From positions 126,108,318 through 126,172,317 of the forward strand of contig OX328123.1 of the NCBI GenBank assembly GCA_946811695.1: a stretch of 64,000 bases of DNA. Direction: 5' to 3'. Made by a program: the position numbers and the translations under genes. Shown piece after piece: positions 1 through 11,101 of the stretch. The notes beneath the pieces are model-generated. The model did not search any database, was not told the origin of the DNA, and saw only the letters and a list, made by a program, of their open reading frames with translations. This stretch comes from Gonocerus acuteangulatus (Eukaryota; Arthropoda; Insecta; Hemiptera; Coreidae). Every line of letters begins with the position of its first letter. Position 1 is the first letter of the stretch.

Positions 1-339
1 TCTTTGGTTTAGGAAGCTTCGACAATTCTTTCACGAGCGCATTTCATGTGGGTTTCACTTCAAGCAGAGAAAGAACAAACACACTTAAGCCGTCTTTGAA
101 TAAACCTTATAAGACCTTTATTAGTAGGCCAAATACACGGATTTTGCCCTCTGAATACTCACTACAGAGCAGAGTTGGGCAAACGTTAGCGCGCGCTAAC
201 ATCTAATACCTTCCCGCTAATTTTGCGGTACTGATAAGAGCCTGCGCTAACGATTAGCGCATAGCGACGGCAGTGCGCTAATCGCTAATTCACCTATAAT
301 GTTTAAATATCTTTGTAGCTAACTAGAAGGAATATTGAA

Positions 340-1380
340 GGTGGAATAAAAAAAGGATTTTGGAAGTGTTATTACAAAGGATATTGAAGGTCGTATTTGG
401 TAGTATATAGGAGGTGGTATTAGGAAGGATATACAAGGTGGTATTAGGAAGGATATAGAAGGTCGTTTTAGGAAGGATATACAAGGTAGCATTAGGAAGG
501 ATATAGAAGGTGGTATTAGGAAGGGTATAGAAGGTGGTATTAGAAAGGATATTAAAGGCGGTATTTGGAAGGATATTGGAGGTGGTATTAGGAAGGGTAT
601 TAAAGGCGGTATTTGGAAGGATATTGGAGGTGGTATTAGGAAGGATATTGGAGGTGGTATTAGGAAGGGTATAGAAGGTGGTATTAGAAAGGATATTAAA
701 GGCGGTATTTGGAAGTATATTGGAGGTGGTATTAGGAAGGATATAGAAGGTGGTATTAGGAAGGGTATTGGAGGTGGTATTAGGAAGGATATACAAGGTG
801 GCATTTGGAAGGATATTAAAGGCGGTATTAGGAAGGATATTGGAGGTGGCATTAGGAAGGATATTGGAGGTGGCATTAGGAAGGATATTGGAGATGGTAT
901 CAGAAAGGGTAAAGAAGGTGGTATTACGAAGGATATTAAAGCCGGGTTTAGGAAGGATATTGGAGGTGGTATTAGGAAGGATATAGAAGGTGGTCTTAGG
1001 AAGGGTATTGGAGGTGGTATTAGGAAGTGTATAGAAGGTGAAATTAGGAAGGATATTAAAGGCGGCATTAGGAAGGATATTGGAGGTGGTATTAGGAAGT
1101 GTATAGAAGGTGGCATAAGGAAGGGTATTGGAGGTGGTATTAGGAAGGGTATAGAAGACGGTATTAGGAAGGGTATAGAAGGTGGTTTTAGGAAGGATAT
1201 TAAAGGCGGTATTAGGAAGGGAATAGAAGGCGGTATTAGGGAGTATATAGAAGGTGGCATTAGGAAGGTCATTGAAGGTCGTAATAGGAAGGATATAGAA
1301 GGTGGTTTTAGGAAGGGTATATAAGGTGGTATTAGAAAGAATATTAATGGCGGTATTAGAGAGGATATTGGAGGTGTGCC
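340..1380. repeat. 24-bp minisatellite array, left arm
   Basis: About 40 degenerate copies of a 24-bp unit of the type GGTGGTATTAGGAAGGATAT plus four variable bases (TAGA, TGGA or TAAA before AGG). Because 24 is a multiple of three and the unit lacks stops in most frames, several frames stay open for hundreds of bases and encode 8-residue repeats such as GGIRKDIE or IPPSIPFL. These open frames are by-products of the repeat and are not genes. Confidence 0.9.
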
Positions 1381-1449
1381 TTGGAAACAATACCTCAGAA
1401 ATTGACAGACTGTTAAATACCTTCCTAATACTTTCTTGAATATCCATCC

Positions 1450-1768
1450 CTATAACACCTTCAATATCCCTCCTAATACCCCATAAACATTCTTCCTAAT
1501 GCCAACTCCAATATACTTCCTAATCCCAACTTCAATATCCTTCCCTATACCACCTTCTATATTCCTCCTAATACCACCTCCTATATACCTCCAAATACCA
1601 CCTTCTATATCCTTCCTATTACGACCTTCAATATCTTTCCTAATACCACCTTCTATATCCTCCCTAATATCAGCTTTTATATTCTTCCTAATATCAGCTT
1701 TTATATTCTTCCTAATACTACTTCCAATATCCACCCTTCGGCGCTAATGGCCAAGTTGTAGATGCGCC

Positions 1769-1807
<39 letters not shown>

Positions 1808-2660
1808 CCACCCTTATGCCAACTTCTATATCCTTCCTAATACGACCTTCGATATCCTTCCTAATAGCACCTTCTAAATCCTCCATAATACCGCCTTCTA
1901 TATATCCTTCGTAATACCACCTTCTTTACCCTTTCTGATACCATATCCAATATCCTTCCTAATGCCACCTCCAATATCCTTCCTAATGCCACCTCCAATA
2001 TCCTTCCTAATACCGCCTTTAATATCCTTCCAAATGCCACCTTGTATATCCTTCCTAATACCACCTCCAATACCCTTCCTAATACCGCCTTCTATTTCCT
2101 TCCTAATACCGCCTTTAATATCCTTCCTAATACCACCTTCTATACCCTTCATAATACCATCTTCTATACCCTTCCTAATACCACCTCCAATACCCTTTCT
2201 AATACCACCTTCTATACCCTTCCTAATACAACTTTCTATACCTTCCTAATACCACCTTCTATATCCTTCCTAATGCCACCTTGTATATCCTTCCTAAAAC
2301 GACCTTTTACATCCTTAATAATACAACCTTCTATATCCTTCCTAATGCCACCTCAAATACCCTTCCTAATACCACCTTCTATATCCTTCCTAATACCACC
2401 TCCAATATCCTTCCTAATACTACCTCCAATATCTTTCCAAATACCGCCTTTAATACCCTTCCTAATACCACCTTCTATATCCTTCCTAATACCACCTTCT
2501 ATATCCTTCCTAATGCTACCTTGTATATCCTTCCTAAAACGACCTTCTATATCCTTCCTAATACCACCTTGTATATTCTTCCTAATACCACCTCCTATAT
2601 ACTTCCAAATACGTCCTTCAATATCCTTTGTAATAACACTTCCAATATCCTTTTTTTATT
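1450..2660. repeat. 24-bp minisatellite array, right arm (inverted)
   Basis: The same 24-bp unit in the opposite orientation (CTAATACCACCTTCTATATC type units), so that the whole element can fold back on itself around about 1410. Units in the two arms are similar but not in strict register, suggesting that unit number has changed independently. The array is broken by the retroposon at 1739-1802. Confidence 0.88.
1739..1802 (+). mobile_element. Very short poly(A) retroposon, copy A
   Basis: A 32-nt unit (1739-1770, beginning CGGCGCTAATGGCC and ending GATGCGCCGT) is followed by about 32 A residues. Both sides carry the 13-bp direct repeat AATATCCACCCTT (1726-1738 and 1803-1815). Poly(A) plus a 13-bp duplication is the signature of LINE-machinery retroposition. 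The unit can form a hairpin through GGCGC/GCGCC. Copies B (27,400) and C (43,990) begin at essentially the same base. Confidence 0.75.
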
Positions 2661-2843
2661 CTACCTTCAATCTTTCTCCTAGTTAGCTACAAAGATATTT
2701 AAACATTAGAGGTGAATTAGCGATTAGCGCACTGCCGTCGCTATGCGCTAATCGTTAGCGCAGGCTCTTATCAGTACCGCTAAGTTAGCGGGAAGGTATT
2801 AGATATTAGCTCGCGCTAACGTTTGCCCAACTCTGCTACAGAG

Positions 2844-4864
2844 TAGAGTACCCCAGAGCGACATTCCCCACCTCCAGGGAGTATGACAGGCGGGGTGTCT
2901 AAACAGCGGCATCTTGTCCCGATTCTCACGGCTACATTATACTCCCTTAGAAGCAAGAATATTGATACCCCGAGGTCATGGTGGCATCCCATGTTATTTT
3001 GTATGAATTAGATAGACCGTCATACGAGGTTTTTCTTGCACGGATATATATATATATAATTTGAGGATATAATAATATATACTATTTTCAATATTGCATA
3101 TTTATAATGGTACATATTAAAATTACATTTAAAACTTGCATTCCACTCGCGATGAATGTTCGAACTAGACTGGCTAGGTGCCTTAGTAGAAACATTTATT
3201 TTCTTAGTAGAAACACAAGTTTCTACCTGTAAAACGAAACATACTCGTTTAATGAAGATTATAGATTTAGCCGTCGAAGTGATAAGAACTCAGGGATTAG
3301 TTGGGATTCGGCTAAGAAAACATCAATACGATTTTTGTAAAAAATCTATATTAAGGACGTTTCGGCTACTCTTTGGTAGCCTTCGTCAGCCAAAATCTTC
3401 TTATAGCTAAAATCTTCATATACTCGGATATGTCTTCTTTGATTTCCATTCAATGAAATACCACGAAACAAATTTTTGGCTACCTAGGAAGAGAAGGTTT
3501 TCTAGGAACCCTCGAGCCTGTCTGCAGCCCCCGTTAATCGTTAAAAATGGATCATAAAAACTTTAAAAACAAATTAAATGAGATCACTTAATCAGAAAAA
3601 ATAGTTTTTATTGGGAATTTTCAGTATTCCATTATCAAAATTCCAATGTGAAAAATTCCAACATTCGTTGTTGCATTTATCGTATTTTGAAATTGTCTGT
3701 TACTTAAAAATGTGGTCGTTATTGTGTTTTTATTTATTATAGTTACCAATTATTCCTTAAGAAAATTTCCAATTAAATTAATTTTTGCCTCTTTGGTTTT
3801 ATGGCCTCTTTTTCCAATTGGTTTTCGATTTTCGTATAATTATTTTTCTTTAATTTACGAGAGTTTACCAAATCGTATTTCAACAGCAATCAGTATAGAT
3901 TGAAAATGAAAAAAAGCGTTTTTTCACATTCGATACTTTGTATTTGTATCAACGATATATGCAGATTGGTTAGTAAAACCGACGGCATCTTCCTGTTGAC
4001 AAATTAAAAAGATTTTGTCTAATGAAATTTTTCAACTTTTATTATTAATGTTGTTTAAACATAGTAGAATAAGCAAGGTTTACAGAGAAAATTCTAGCAA
4101 TCCACTAATTGTAAACTAGAAGTAAATACAAATCACGTATAGAATTGGTTAGAATGAGAAATATAAAAGACTGAGAAGAAAATGAAAGGGATAGGTTTTG
4201 CCTATTAGATGGACAAAGGCTGAGCAGATTGGAAGACGATGAGACGGATTTTCCACGGCTGTGAAGGAATTGCTGTTGGTGAAATCGACCTCCTTAGCTA
4301 GAGGACTTCTCATAAATATAGTCTCATTTACAGCGTCCTTTTCTCTTGACGCGTTCGGCGAAAATCGGCTGATTCTGCACGGGACTGGTCTTGCTTGGGT
4401 GAACGGCTGATAAGGCTACTCTTCGCTTCAGTGAGAAACGTTGATTTTTTAATCTTATTAGATTAATTTTCCCGGGAAATGGTGCGTTTATGTGAGGTGC
4501 TATATTGCGGTCGCCAACAGAATGCCGCTGTTAGGCAAGACAACCCAATTTTTACCAATAATTATTCCCCGCTCCGAAATGTTCTCCACCTAACTTTCTT
4601 TCGACTCGAGAATTTTCTTGCCTATTATAATTGACAATAATTATAATTATTGATAATTATAATTGGCAAGAAAAGTCTAGCAATAATAGTCTCTTATACT
4701 CACAATGCATTTCTCCCAGCGTGTTGGTAACCTTTTACTGCCATCTGAAGAGACTTAGAATTTATTAAGTCAATAAACGCATTTTCTAATTCCGTTCGAT
4801 CCATAAATATTGTATGTTATAAGTAGTGATTCAGGCGTCTAATAAAATAGTAGTCAGTAAGCTA
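2844..4864. other. Non-coding, AT-rich sequence with repeat remnants
   Basis: No supported gene. The stretch 3290-3420 is related to the palindromic repeat at 30.76-31.07 kb and carries a hammerhead-like core. The sequence near 3860-3960 resembles the right part of the MITE at 35.49-35.89 kb (shared motif around TTCACATTCGATACTTTG). A short near-palindrome lies at 4609-4676. The remainder shows nothing recognisable. Confidence 0.5.
3345..3395 (-). ncRNA. Hammerhead-ribozyme-like core, candidate 1
   Basis: On the minus strand the order is CTGACGA (3389-3383), a stem-loop GGCTAC-CAAAGA-GTAGCC, then GAAAC (3363-3359). This fits the hammerhead core CUGANGA - stem II - GAAA with a perfect 6-bp stem II. 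The following minus-strand sequence reads GTCCTTAATATAG. I could not fold stems I and III by hand, so self-cleavage is inference. Such ribozymes are known in Penelope-like and retrozyme-type retroelements. Confidence 0.4.
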
Positions 4865-5514
4865 GAGGTCCGGAAAGTATAGAGCATGTGACTAGAAAAG
4901 TTTCATTTTTGTTTCGGCAAATAAGTGCAGCACCAACAAAAAGCGATGATTTTTTTAGCGGTCGCTTAATGTTTGTGGAACGCAACTTTCGAGTTTTTTA
5001 CTTTTCCAATCGCCTTGAGGTGGACATGGACGGTCGATTTGCTAACTTTAGGTTTATCTACAAGTTCTCGATAAGTTTTTCTGGAGGTTTCTTCCGCCGA
5101 TAATCGCAGAACATCGTCGTCAAGAGAGGACGGCCTTCCGCGACCTTCTTTATCCTCAAGGCTGAAGTCTCCATCCCGAAATTTTTTAAACCACCTTTGA
5201 ACAGTGCACTCATTAACACTACCCTCGCCCCAGAATTGGTTTATTTTTCTAACCGTCTGGGCTCCGCTTCGGCCGAGTTTAAACTCTTAAAAGGAAATCG
5301 TACAAAATTCAGGATGTGACATCGTAGGAAAGACTAAATTATTTCTAAGTAGTGAAATGCTACAAAGGTAAAAAAAACAATATCATTTAGAAGAGGATCA
5401 GTAAGTGTTGACATTTATAAAAATGAATAATCCAGTAAATGCAAAAAAATTATTACACATAGGATTTTTTTAAAAGAAAACGTAAAAGACTGCATTATTT
5501 TCCGGACAACCCAA
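4865..5514 (-). mobile_element. Internally deleted mariner-like element
   Basis: The right end reads, on the minus strand, TTGGGTTGTCCGGAAAA, nearly the same terminus as the mariner at 17.77 kb. The left end (GGTCCGGAAAGTATAG) is a degenerate counterpart. Between them only the N-terminal third of a transposase remains, so the element is about 650 bp instead of the usual 1.3 kb. A TA duplication is visible at the left (4863-4864) but not clearly at the right. Confidence 0.7.
4966..5322 (-). pseudogene. Mariner transposase, N-terminal fragment
   Basis: The minus-strand frame from ATG at 5322 carries one stop (after about 11 codons) and then reads through a helix-turn-helix region containing NQFWGEGSVNECTVQRWFKK and GRGRPSSLDDDVLR, typical of the DNA-binding half of mariner transposases. 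It also keeps the second helix-turn-helix (VSKSTVHVHLKAIG) and ends at a TAA near 4966. The DDD catalytic part is missing. The + strand open frame over the same bases (4888-5103) is a shadow of this fragment. Confidence 0.75.
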
Positions 5515-6985
5515 TTGTAGTAATAGTCCGAAGAAAAGTGCTACGTAATACCAGTGAGAGAATTTAGTTAATTCTGGGTCGATATTTCAGTGGCTCTCTC
5601 AGTAATATTTATTTCTATGAATAAAATAAACATAAATAAAAACCGTGAAAAAACATTATACTAAAATCCTTCAAAAATAAACAATTAAAAGAGTAAAAAA
5701 AATGTTGGTAGATTTTCTCAACAGTTTTGTGTTTAAATCACATAAAATAAATATGTGATTTATTTTATGTCATCTGAATGTATTTCTGGTGTCTTCGTCA
5801 ATCAATATAGCTTTTCAATGTGTGTTGAATTTTCCCGTAGGTAATCACTATTTCCGGACCCTGTAGATGGTTTTCACGATTACACTGCTTATAATTGCCA
5901 TGACCGAGATATGAGTAAGAACACGAGCGGAGCTTGGCTTATACTTATAGAGTTAAACAAGAACTAAACCAGTAGTGTAAAGTTCAGACTGTGACCAGCT
6001 ATTGATTCAATAACTAGGCTGAAAGTTAGTTACAAATCTGAAAGTATACTACTGAGTAAACTCGTAAGAGTTGTTGAGACCCCAACAGTACTTGGAGGTC
6101 AAATCAAGGCTGCTATTACCGCTGGAACTTGTGCTACTAGTTGAGCCCACCCAATCAGGGAGAAAGGCTCTGTTCTTATAACCTCGATTCCATCTATCAA
6201 GAAGTGGGTGAATACTGCTAACATTCAGTATTTGGGGTTGCAACTTAAGGCAACATCAAACAAATGTAACCCTATTTATTCAGTTATTTGAATATTACAC
6301 TATACAGTTCACAGCAGCCTTGGTGATGATTGCAATACAATATGGTTCATAATTTCTGACACATTTATAATTTAAATTGTTTTGAATTTCATTAAATGAA
6401 CCAACAATTGAACAAGTGCCATTTTTAAATTATGACTACGGAATTAATACACCAATGAGTATGAAAGGTGGAATAAACGTTCTGCGCCTTCTGTCATTCA
6501 GTATGAAACGGTCCGATACGTTTAACCCTTTCACTACCAAGTACCAATATATTGGCGTCAGCATTTCAGGCCCAGGATATTAGTGATTGGCGTGGGTGAG
6601 ACTTCCCGGAAGAAGATCGTAGTCTGGTCCTTCCTCAGCTACAGGAAGAGTTTTTGAAGGGCATTCTAGGATTTCGAGGAAGACAGTATGCCTTTTCCGA
6701 AGCGTAAACAATATAATTTGCTGTGGAAGCATCGTAGTTTCAAGGAAAATACGATTTCTTTCAGAAGTATAAAGGCGTTACGAGTAAACGTTTTTGCACT
6801 AATTAAAGAATATATGTATTACTACTAAGTGAACACAAAAAACTCAAAAGAAAATCAAACTTAGTTTACGTAATTAATAATTTTACTTTCAATTATCTGG
6901 AATTAATCTTTTCTTGTTTTTCTTATAATTTCTAATTAAAAAAAAGGTAACAACCGGTCAATTTGTAAATTAAAGACGATAGAGA
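5515..6985. other. Non-coding AT-rich sequence
   Basis: No gene, RNA or clear transposon terminus was recognised. A short palindrome based on CACATAAAATAAATATGTG lies near 5750-5782. The 64-codon minus-strand open frame at 6049-6243 shows no domain, signal or codon pattern and is treated as chance. Confidence 0.4.
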
Positions 6986-7110
6986 GGCTTTTCTTTGGAA
7001 AAAAGAAAAGGCATCAGCCTTACCATGTCTAGAAGAGGGTAGTAACCTATAGATAACCAGTTCTAAAATTCTGAGTCAATTATAATGGACGTTAAAATTT
7101 AAATAATAAT
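6986..7110 (+). repeat. Truncated SINE (Ser/Leu tRNA-like family)
   Basis: This copy shares with the fuller copy at 54.17 kb the body from TTTTCTTTGGAAAAAAG through GGCATCAGCC, AACCTATAGATAACC and the 3' end GGACGTTAAAATTTAAAT. The tRNA-like head is missing, so it is 5'-truncated. Confidence 0.6.
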
Positions 7111-7439
7111 AACTACCAAATTATATATCACTTATCACAGCTTTTTGTACAATCTACATGTGAGGGATCTGTAATGTTAACGTTTTAAAAGGAATAGAAA
7201 ATAAATAAATATATATAGGTATATATATTATAAGGAGTATGTATAAGTACCCGATTGTGATACAATTTGGTAAAAAATACTTTGCCTAAAATGAAAGATC
7301 GAATTCGTTAATCAGCGGAATCCGTCCTACGTTACTACGTTTATTTGTAAATTTTGCACTAACGAACTCGTAGCAGTTACGGGTTCTCTCCAATAAGCTC
7401 CAAGATCTAGAAAAATGTAAGAAAATTCGAATTAAGTAC

Positions 7440-7732
7440 CTACATAGGTGTATGGTTTCGGCTGTTCAAGAGCAAATGAGGCTTATGAAAATTACCATAT
7501 TCTTCATATTTATGGAAGGCAAGATATATAAATTTCAACGAGGTTTTAGAAGAGAAAGATTACGACAAAAATTTATAAATTGGAATGAATAGTTTTGACA
7601 CTTCAACATATTCTTTTTGAAATTTCGAAAACAGTTGAGAAATCGTGGTTAGTAGAAATAAGTCGGAGTTTTTGGTTTTAGCCGTTGAACAAACATTCTT
7701 TTATTTTAAATTTTAATTCGTTTTTAAACCCA
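7440..7732 (+). repeat. Partial copy of dispersed repeat X
   Basis: Fragments such as GAAAACAGTTGAGAAATCGT and the following AAGTCGGAG/TTTTAGCCG region align with the dispersed repeat best seen at 9064-9790. The copy is degenerate and passes directly into a SINE fragment. There is no coding content. Confidence 0.45.
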
Positions 7733-7885
7733 AGGGTCGTGGGTTCCATTGCCATTAGGGGTGGTGGCTTTTCTTTAGAATAAAGAAAAGGCATCAGCCC
7801 TATCCTGGCTAGAAAAGGGTGGTAACCTATAGATAATCCGTCCTAAAATTCGCAATTAATAATAACTGGACTTTAAAATTTAAAT
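7733..7885 (+). repeat. SINE fragment (Ser/Leu tRNA-like family)
   Basis: It begins in the T-arm/B-box part of the tRNA head (AAGGGTCGTGGGTTCCATTG) and continues through the body TTTTCTTTAGAATAAAG, GGCATCAGCCCTATCCTGGC and a tail ending GGACTTTAAAATTTAAATA. Its sequence is close to the copy at 54.17 kb. Confidence 0.65.
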
Positions 7886-9063
7886 ATATAAATTAGTAAT
7901 TACTCGGTAATACTATCTGTTAATTGACCACTAGTTACAATAGGCTATTATATACTAAACTATTATCACCAAGAGGTCATATTCTCTTCTTAATGGAGAT
8001 TAGAAGAATAAGTTTGTAAGTGTGTCATTATGCCTGCTCCATCTATTCTCCATTAGATGGGGTTCTTCTTTCGTTTCTAATTGCTCTATTTTTCTGTCTA
8101 ATAACTTCTGTCTAGATGAAAGCTCATTTTAAACAGATAAACTATGATAGTCTCTCTCTTAGATCTTCATCTCATTTTCCTCGTTAAGATAATTGTTCTG
8201 CTCACAATTATTGCAAGATATTCTACCGGGCTCGCACCAGATTATATCAATTTCTGTGCAATAAAATTGGACTAGGCGAGTTCTATTAACTAGTTCTAGT
8301 TAGTAAGCGTACCATTCGGCTGATAATAGCAACATAAGATCCATCCTGTTGCAGTAGCCATAATGAGAAGGAACCTAAGGACCGATGGAGTAAGCATGTA
8401 GTACTCATCGGCGTATATAAGAAGGGGATGAGGGGGTAAAAAAAGCCTATAAGAACGAAAAATGTCTTCACCAGTTTACCCTGGTCTACTAGCTGTCCGT
8501 GACTAGAGGACCTTAAAACTCACCGTTTTACAATAAAATATTTAAAATTTTCCCTACACCCCAAATGCCTAGGTGCTCCCAGCCTCCCCCAAAATTATTT
8601 TGTTTATAAGCTAGTGCCAGTACTTGCAAATCCTGCTTACTTCTTATTTCATCTTTTAGGAACATTTGACACTTCAAACACCTTTTCCTCCGACCGACAT
8701 AACCCAACGAAATTAATGCCAGTGCTTTGTTTTTGTGAAACCATTCTTAGGCTTTCTTGTGATAAATTCCCAATTACTTCGCTATCGCAACAGTTTCTAA
8801 GATATATTTATATTAAATATACGAAAAGTACAAAATCGACCAAGAAAGTAGAAATATTTTCATTAAGAAAATATTGACCATAATTTCATCAATTTTTCTT
8901 GTGTAAGCAGGTGTATGAATAAAATTGAATTAACATAAACGTCAATTTATTAAACTTGGCTCTACATGTTTAGCATGCTCTACATGATTCGCCTCTTATT
9001 TATCAACGTGCGTTTCATATTCTCAAAAAAGTACAATACATAAAAGTACCAAGTCAAATTTGA
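7886..9063. other. Non-coding sequence
   Basis: No supported gene. Short open frames at 8286-8471 (minus) and 8614-8877 (plus) have no recognisable motif or signal and are not annotated as genes. Confidence 0.4.
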
Positions 9064-9064
9064 G

Positions 9065-9105
<41 letters not shown>

Positions 9106-9790
9106 CTGTTCGCTCTCTCCTGGCTCAAAAACGGTCCGATTCTGATGAAATTTGGTACAAAAATCGTTCGTCTAATTTGAAAGGTCAAGTTCTTAACCAG
9201 CAGAATCCGCCCACCGGAACATGGTTTTTGGAGCGAAAATCGCGCTAATAAAATCGTTACGCTTACTTCATATGCTTGAAAGTATTCGTTTTATAGGTTC
9301 ATTGGCCTAGAAAAAACGAATGAAACCATTTTTAAGGAGATAGCTTTAACCGTTTTCGAGACAAATGTAAAAATAGTTGTTTAAAGTTTTTAGTTAGGGT
9401 AATTAGAATCATAGGATTCGGTTAAAATTGTTTGAAATTCATATAAACAAAGATGTTTAAATTTTGGTTACGTTTGGAGTTAAGGAAGGATTCGAATAAA
9501 AAAAATTATTAATTAAATGAAAAGTTTTGGGAACTTCGAATATTTTCCTTAATATCTCGAAAAAGGTTGGGAAATCGTTGTAAATGGAAAGTAATCATTC
9601 GGAAGCTTCGTAAATTTTCTACAAAAATGGTTCTGAAGCAATTTTCGATTAAGCGATGTCTATCGGAGAAATAAGTGCTTAAATCTTCAAATGTGTTTGT
9701 TTTGTTTTTTTGAACGGGTTTTAGTTGTTGTTTAGGTCACTTTTCAATTGGTTGTTTATGGTTTTAAATTGCATTTATTTATTAAATCAA
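9064..9790 (+). repeat. Dispersed repeat X with a (TA)n(TG)n end
   Basis: A roughly 730-bp unit that begins in a TA/TG microsatellite, then TCTGTTCGCTCTCTCC, a conserved block (ACGGTCCGATTCTGATGAAA, TTTGGTACAAAAATCG, AAAGGTCAAGTTCTTAACCA) and later AAGGTTGGGAAATCGT and GAGAAATAAGTGCTTAAA. Related copies occur at 21.1-21.9 (inverted), 29.0-29.2, 32.2-32.7 (inverted), 37.06-37.26, 51.0-52.45 (inverted, two partial to full copies) and 63.3-64.0 kb (inverted). A microsatellite at one end is common in LINE-type 3' tails and in some Helitron relatives. The class is undecided. Confidence 0.65.
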
Positions 9791-9799
9791 AATCAGTCC

Positions 9800-10118
9800 C
9801 CCTAACAGGCCACCAGGGCCCTGAGAAGCAGGTACTATGAGGAATCTGATTCGTGACCACACCACACACTAGGGAGATAGTATGGTCAGTACTTTGCTCC
9901 AGCCACCCTAGGCTAGAGTCATGTCATACGCTAGTATACCAAGGTACCCATTAATAAATTAATTAAAGGCTGGGTTGGCATGGGGACGGTCAGGGAGGCC
10001 GAATCCAACCCACTAACGAAGATACTTGAAGATAAAAATCTTTAGTTCTTGCTCGGGATTTGAACTCAGGTCCTCCAGCATATTAGTCCAGTGCTCCACA
10101 ACTGAGGACCCTCCCATT
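9800..10118 (-). repeat. tRNA-derived SINE, family 1
   Basis: The minus strand begins with a tRNA-like head: an A-box-like block near 10,100-10,112, then a B-box (GAGTTCAAATCC) near 10,053-10,066. The body contains GTTGGATTCGGCCTCCCTGA, the block AGCCTTTAATTAATTTATTA and GGTACCTTGG. It is the same family as 22,044-22,358. SINEs are transcribed by RNA polymerase III and copied by LINE enzymes. Confidence 0.75.
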
Positions 10119-10348
10119 TATTTATAGAATTAGTATTATAGTAGAAGTCAAGAAAATTAGAATCATTTTGGTATTTGATACTGTGAAATAACGATATTTA
10201 GTTGTAGCGCAAGGGGCTGGCCAACTAAGCTGTAGGGTGGGATTCCAGGTAAAAGGGTACGCTGGCCCTTTGTAACGGACCAAAAAAAGATTTCACGAAA
10301 GGTCAAACTGAAATAATAGCTGTTTCTGTTTCAATCTTTCCAAAGACA

Positions 10349-10420
10349 CTAGGGATAAGAACGGAACCGCGCTAAGATGACACAGTTCCTGCGATTCGGG
10401 TTTTTTTCTAGTTTAGTCAT
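10349..10420 (-). mobile_element. Helitron-like 3' end, family 2
   Basis: On the minus strand the sequence reads a stem GGAACTGTG...CGCGGTTCC, then GTTCTTATCCCTAG followed by T. A short GC-rich hairpin about 10 nt before CTAG, with T outside, is the canonical Helitron 3' terminus. The same end occurs at 30,479 (minus) and 50,752 (plus), and degenerate at 36.41 and 62.8 kb. The 5' end of this copy was not located. Confidence 0.5.
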
Positions 10421-11021
10421 CGCTAAAACAATCTTCAGCGGAATATACGCATTCCCTAGAGTAAACTATTAAATTTAATTAATCCTAAGACGAGTACTGG
10501 TAGCCAGCGGCTAGAGCATGAAGGATAGGCCAGAGAAAGGTTGATCTTGACCTCCTTAGCAAGGCAACGTGACCTCGAGCTCCTAGTCTGGAGAAAATAA
10601 GCCTGAGATAATGAGATCGCATTCCTAATAGCGGGAGGAGGAAAGGAAGGGGTATTACATTGATCACAGAGCGGCTTTATTAAAAACCTTCAAAAAACTG
10701 GCCTTAAATATCCAAGCGAACTTCAAGGAACAACACAACTCGTAGCGTTAGTTTACCAGAAAATTCGTAGAGATATTAAATATAAGGTTTGTGATGAGTG
10801 ACACAATTCAAATATCGGTTTTATTCACACCGACAGGGTTAGGACTATAAAAGACATGGTCATGGTTTTTATCAACCATCAAAACTGTTTGATTGGTCTG
10901 AACCTAGATTCAGAGATTGTACACCAGAGGGCACTTGTTCCACCCTTCCTGTCATAATGCTTACTGATGAGTGACACATTTTCAGTTGTTGGAGAATGCT
11001 GGATGGTGGAAAATTGATGTT

Positions 11022-11101
11022 CCAAGGATGAAATAATGGTCGAAAATTCCCACAAGTGTTGAAACACTTGTGGGAATTTTCGACCATTATTTCATCCTTG
11101 G
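11022..11101. repeat. Perfect 39-bp inverted repeat (hairpin)
   Basis: Left arm 11022-11060 starts CCAAGGATGAAATAATGG. The right arm 11063-11101 is its exact complement, separated by only two bases (GA). The absence of any mismatch distinguishes it from the older, diverged foldback elements in the window. It could be a recent inverted duplication, a cruciform-forming site, or a replication or assembly artefact. Confidence 0.85.

Larger units (their letters stand above)
170..2835. mobile_element. hAT-type foldback element with minisatellite arms
   Basis: Termini are inverted: CAGAGTTGGGCAAACGTTAG starts at 170 and its complement ends at 2835. The 8-bp sequence CTACAGAG flanks both sides (162-169 and 2836-2843). 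An 8-bp duplication with a CAGnGnTGGGC-like end is what hAT transposons make. The inverted terminal part is about 175 bp long and contains several GCGCTAA/TTAGCGC motifs. The arms (about 340-1380 and 1450-2660) are 24-bp tandem arrays in opposite orientation. No transposase is visible, so this is a non-autonomous element moved in trans (inference). A small poly(A) retroposon has inserted into the right arm at 1739. Confidence 0.85.

Noticed and set aside
319..2686. Open frames up to 374 codons on both strands
   Set aside because: All are read-through of the 24-bp minisatellite, whose length is a multiple of three. They exist in nearly every frame and consist only of 8-residue repeats.
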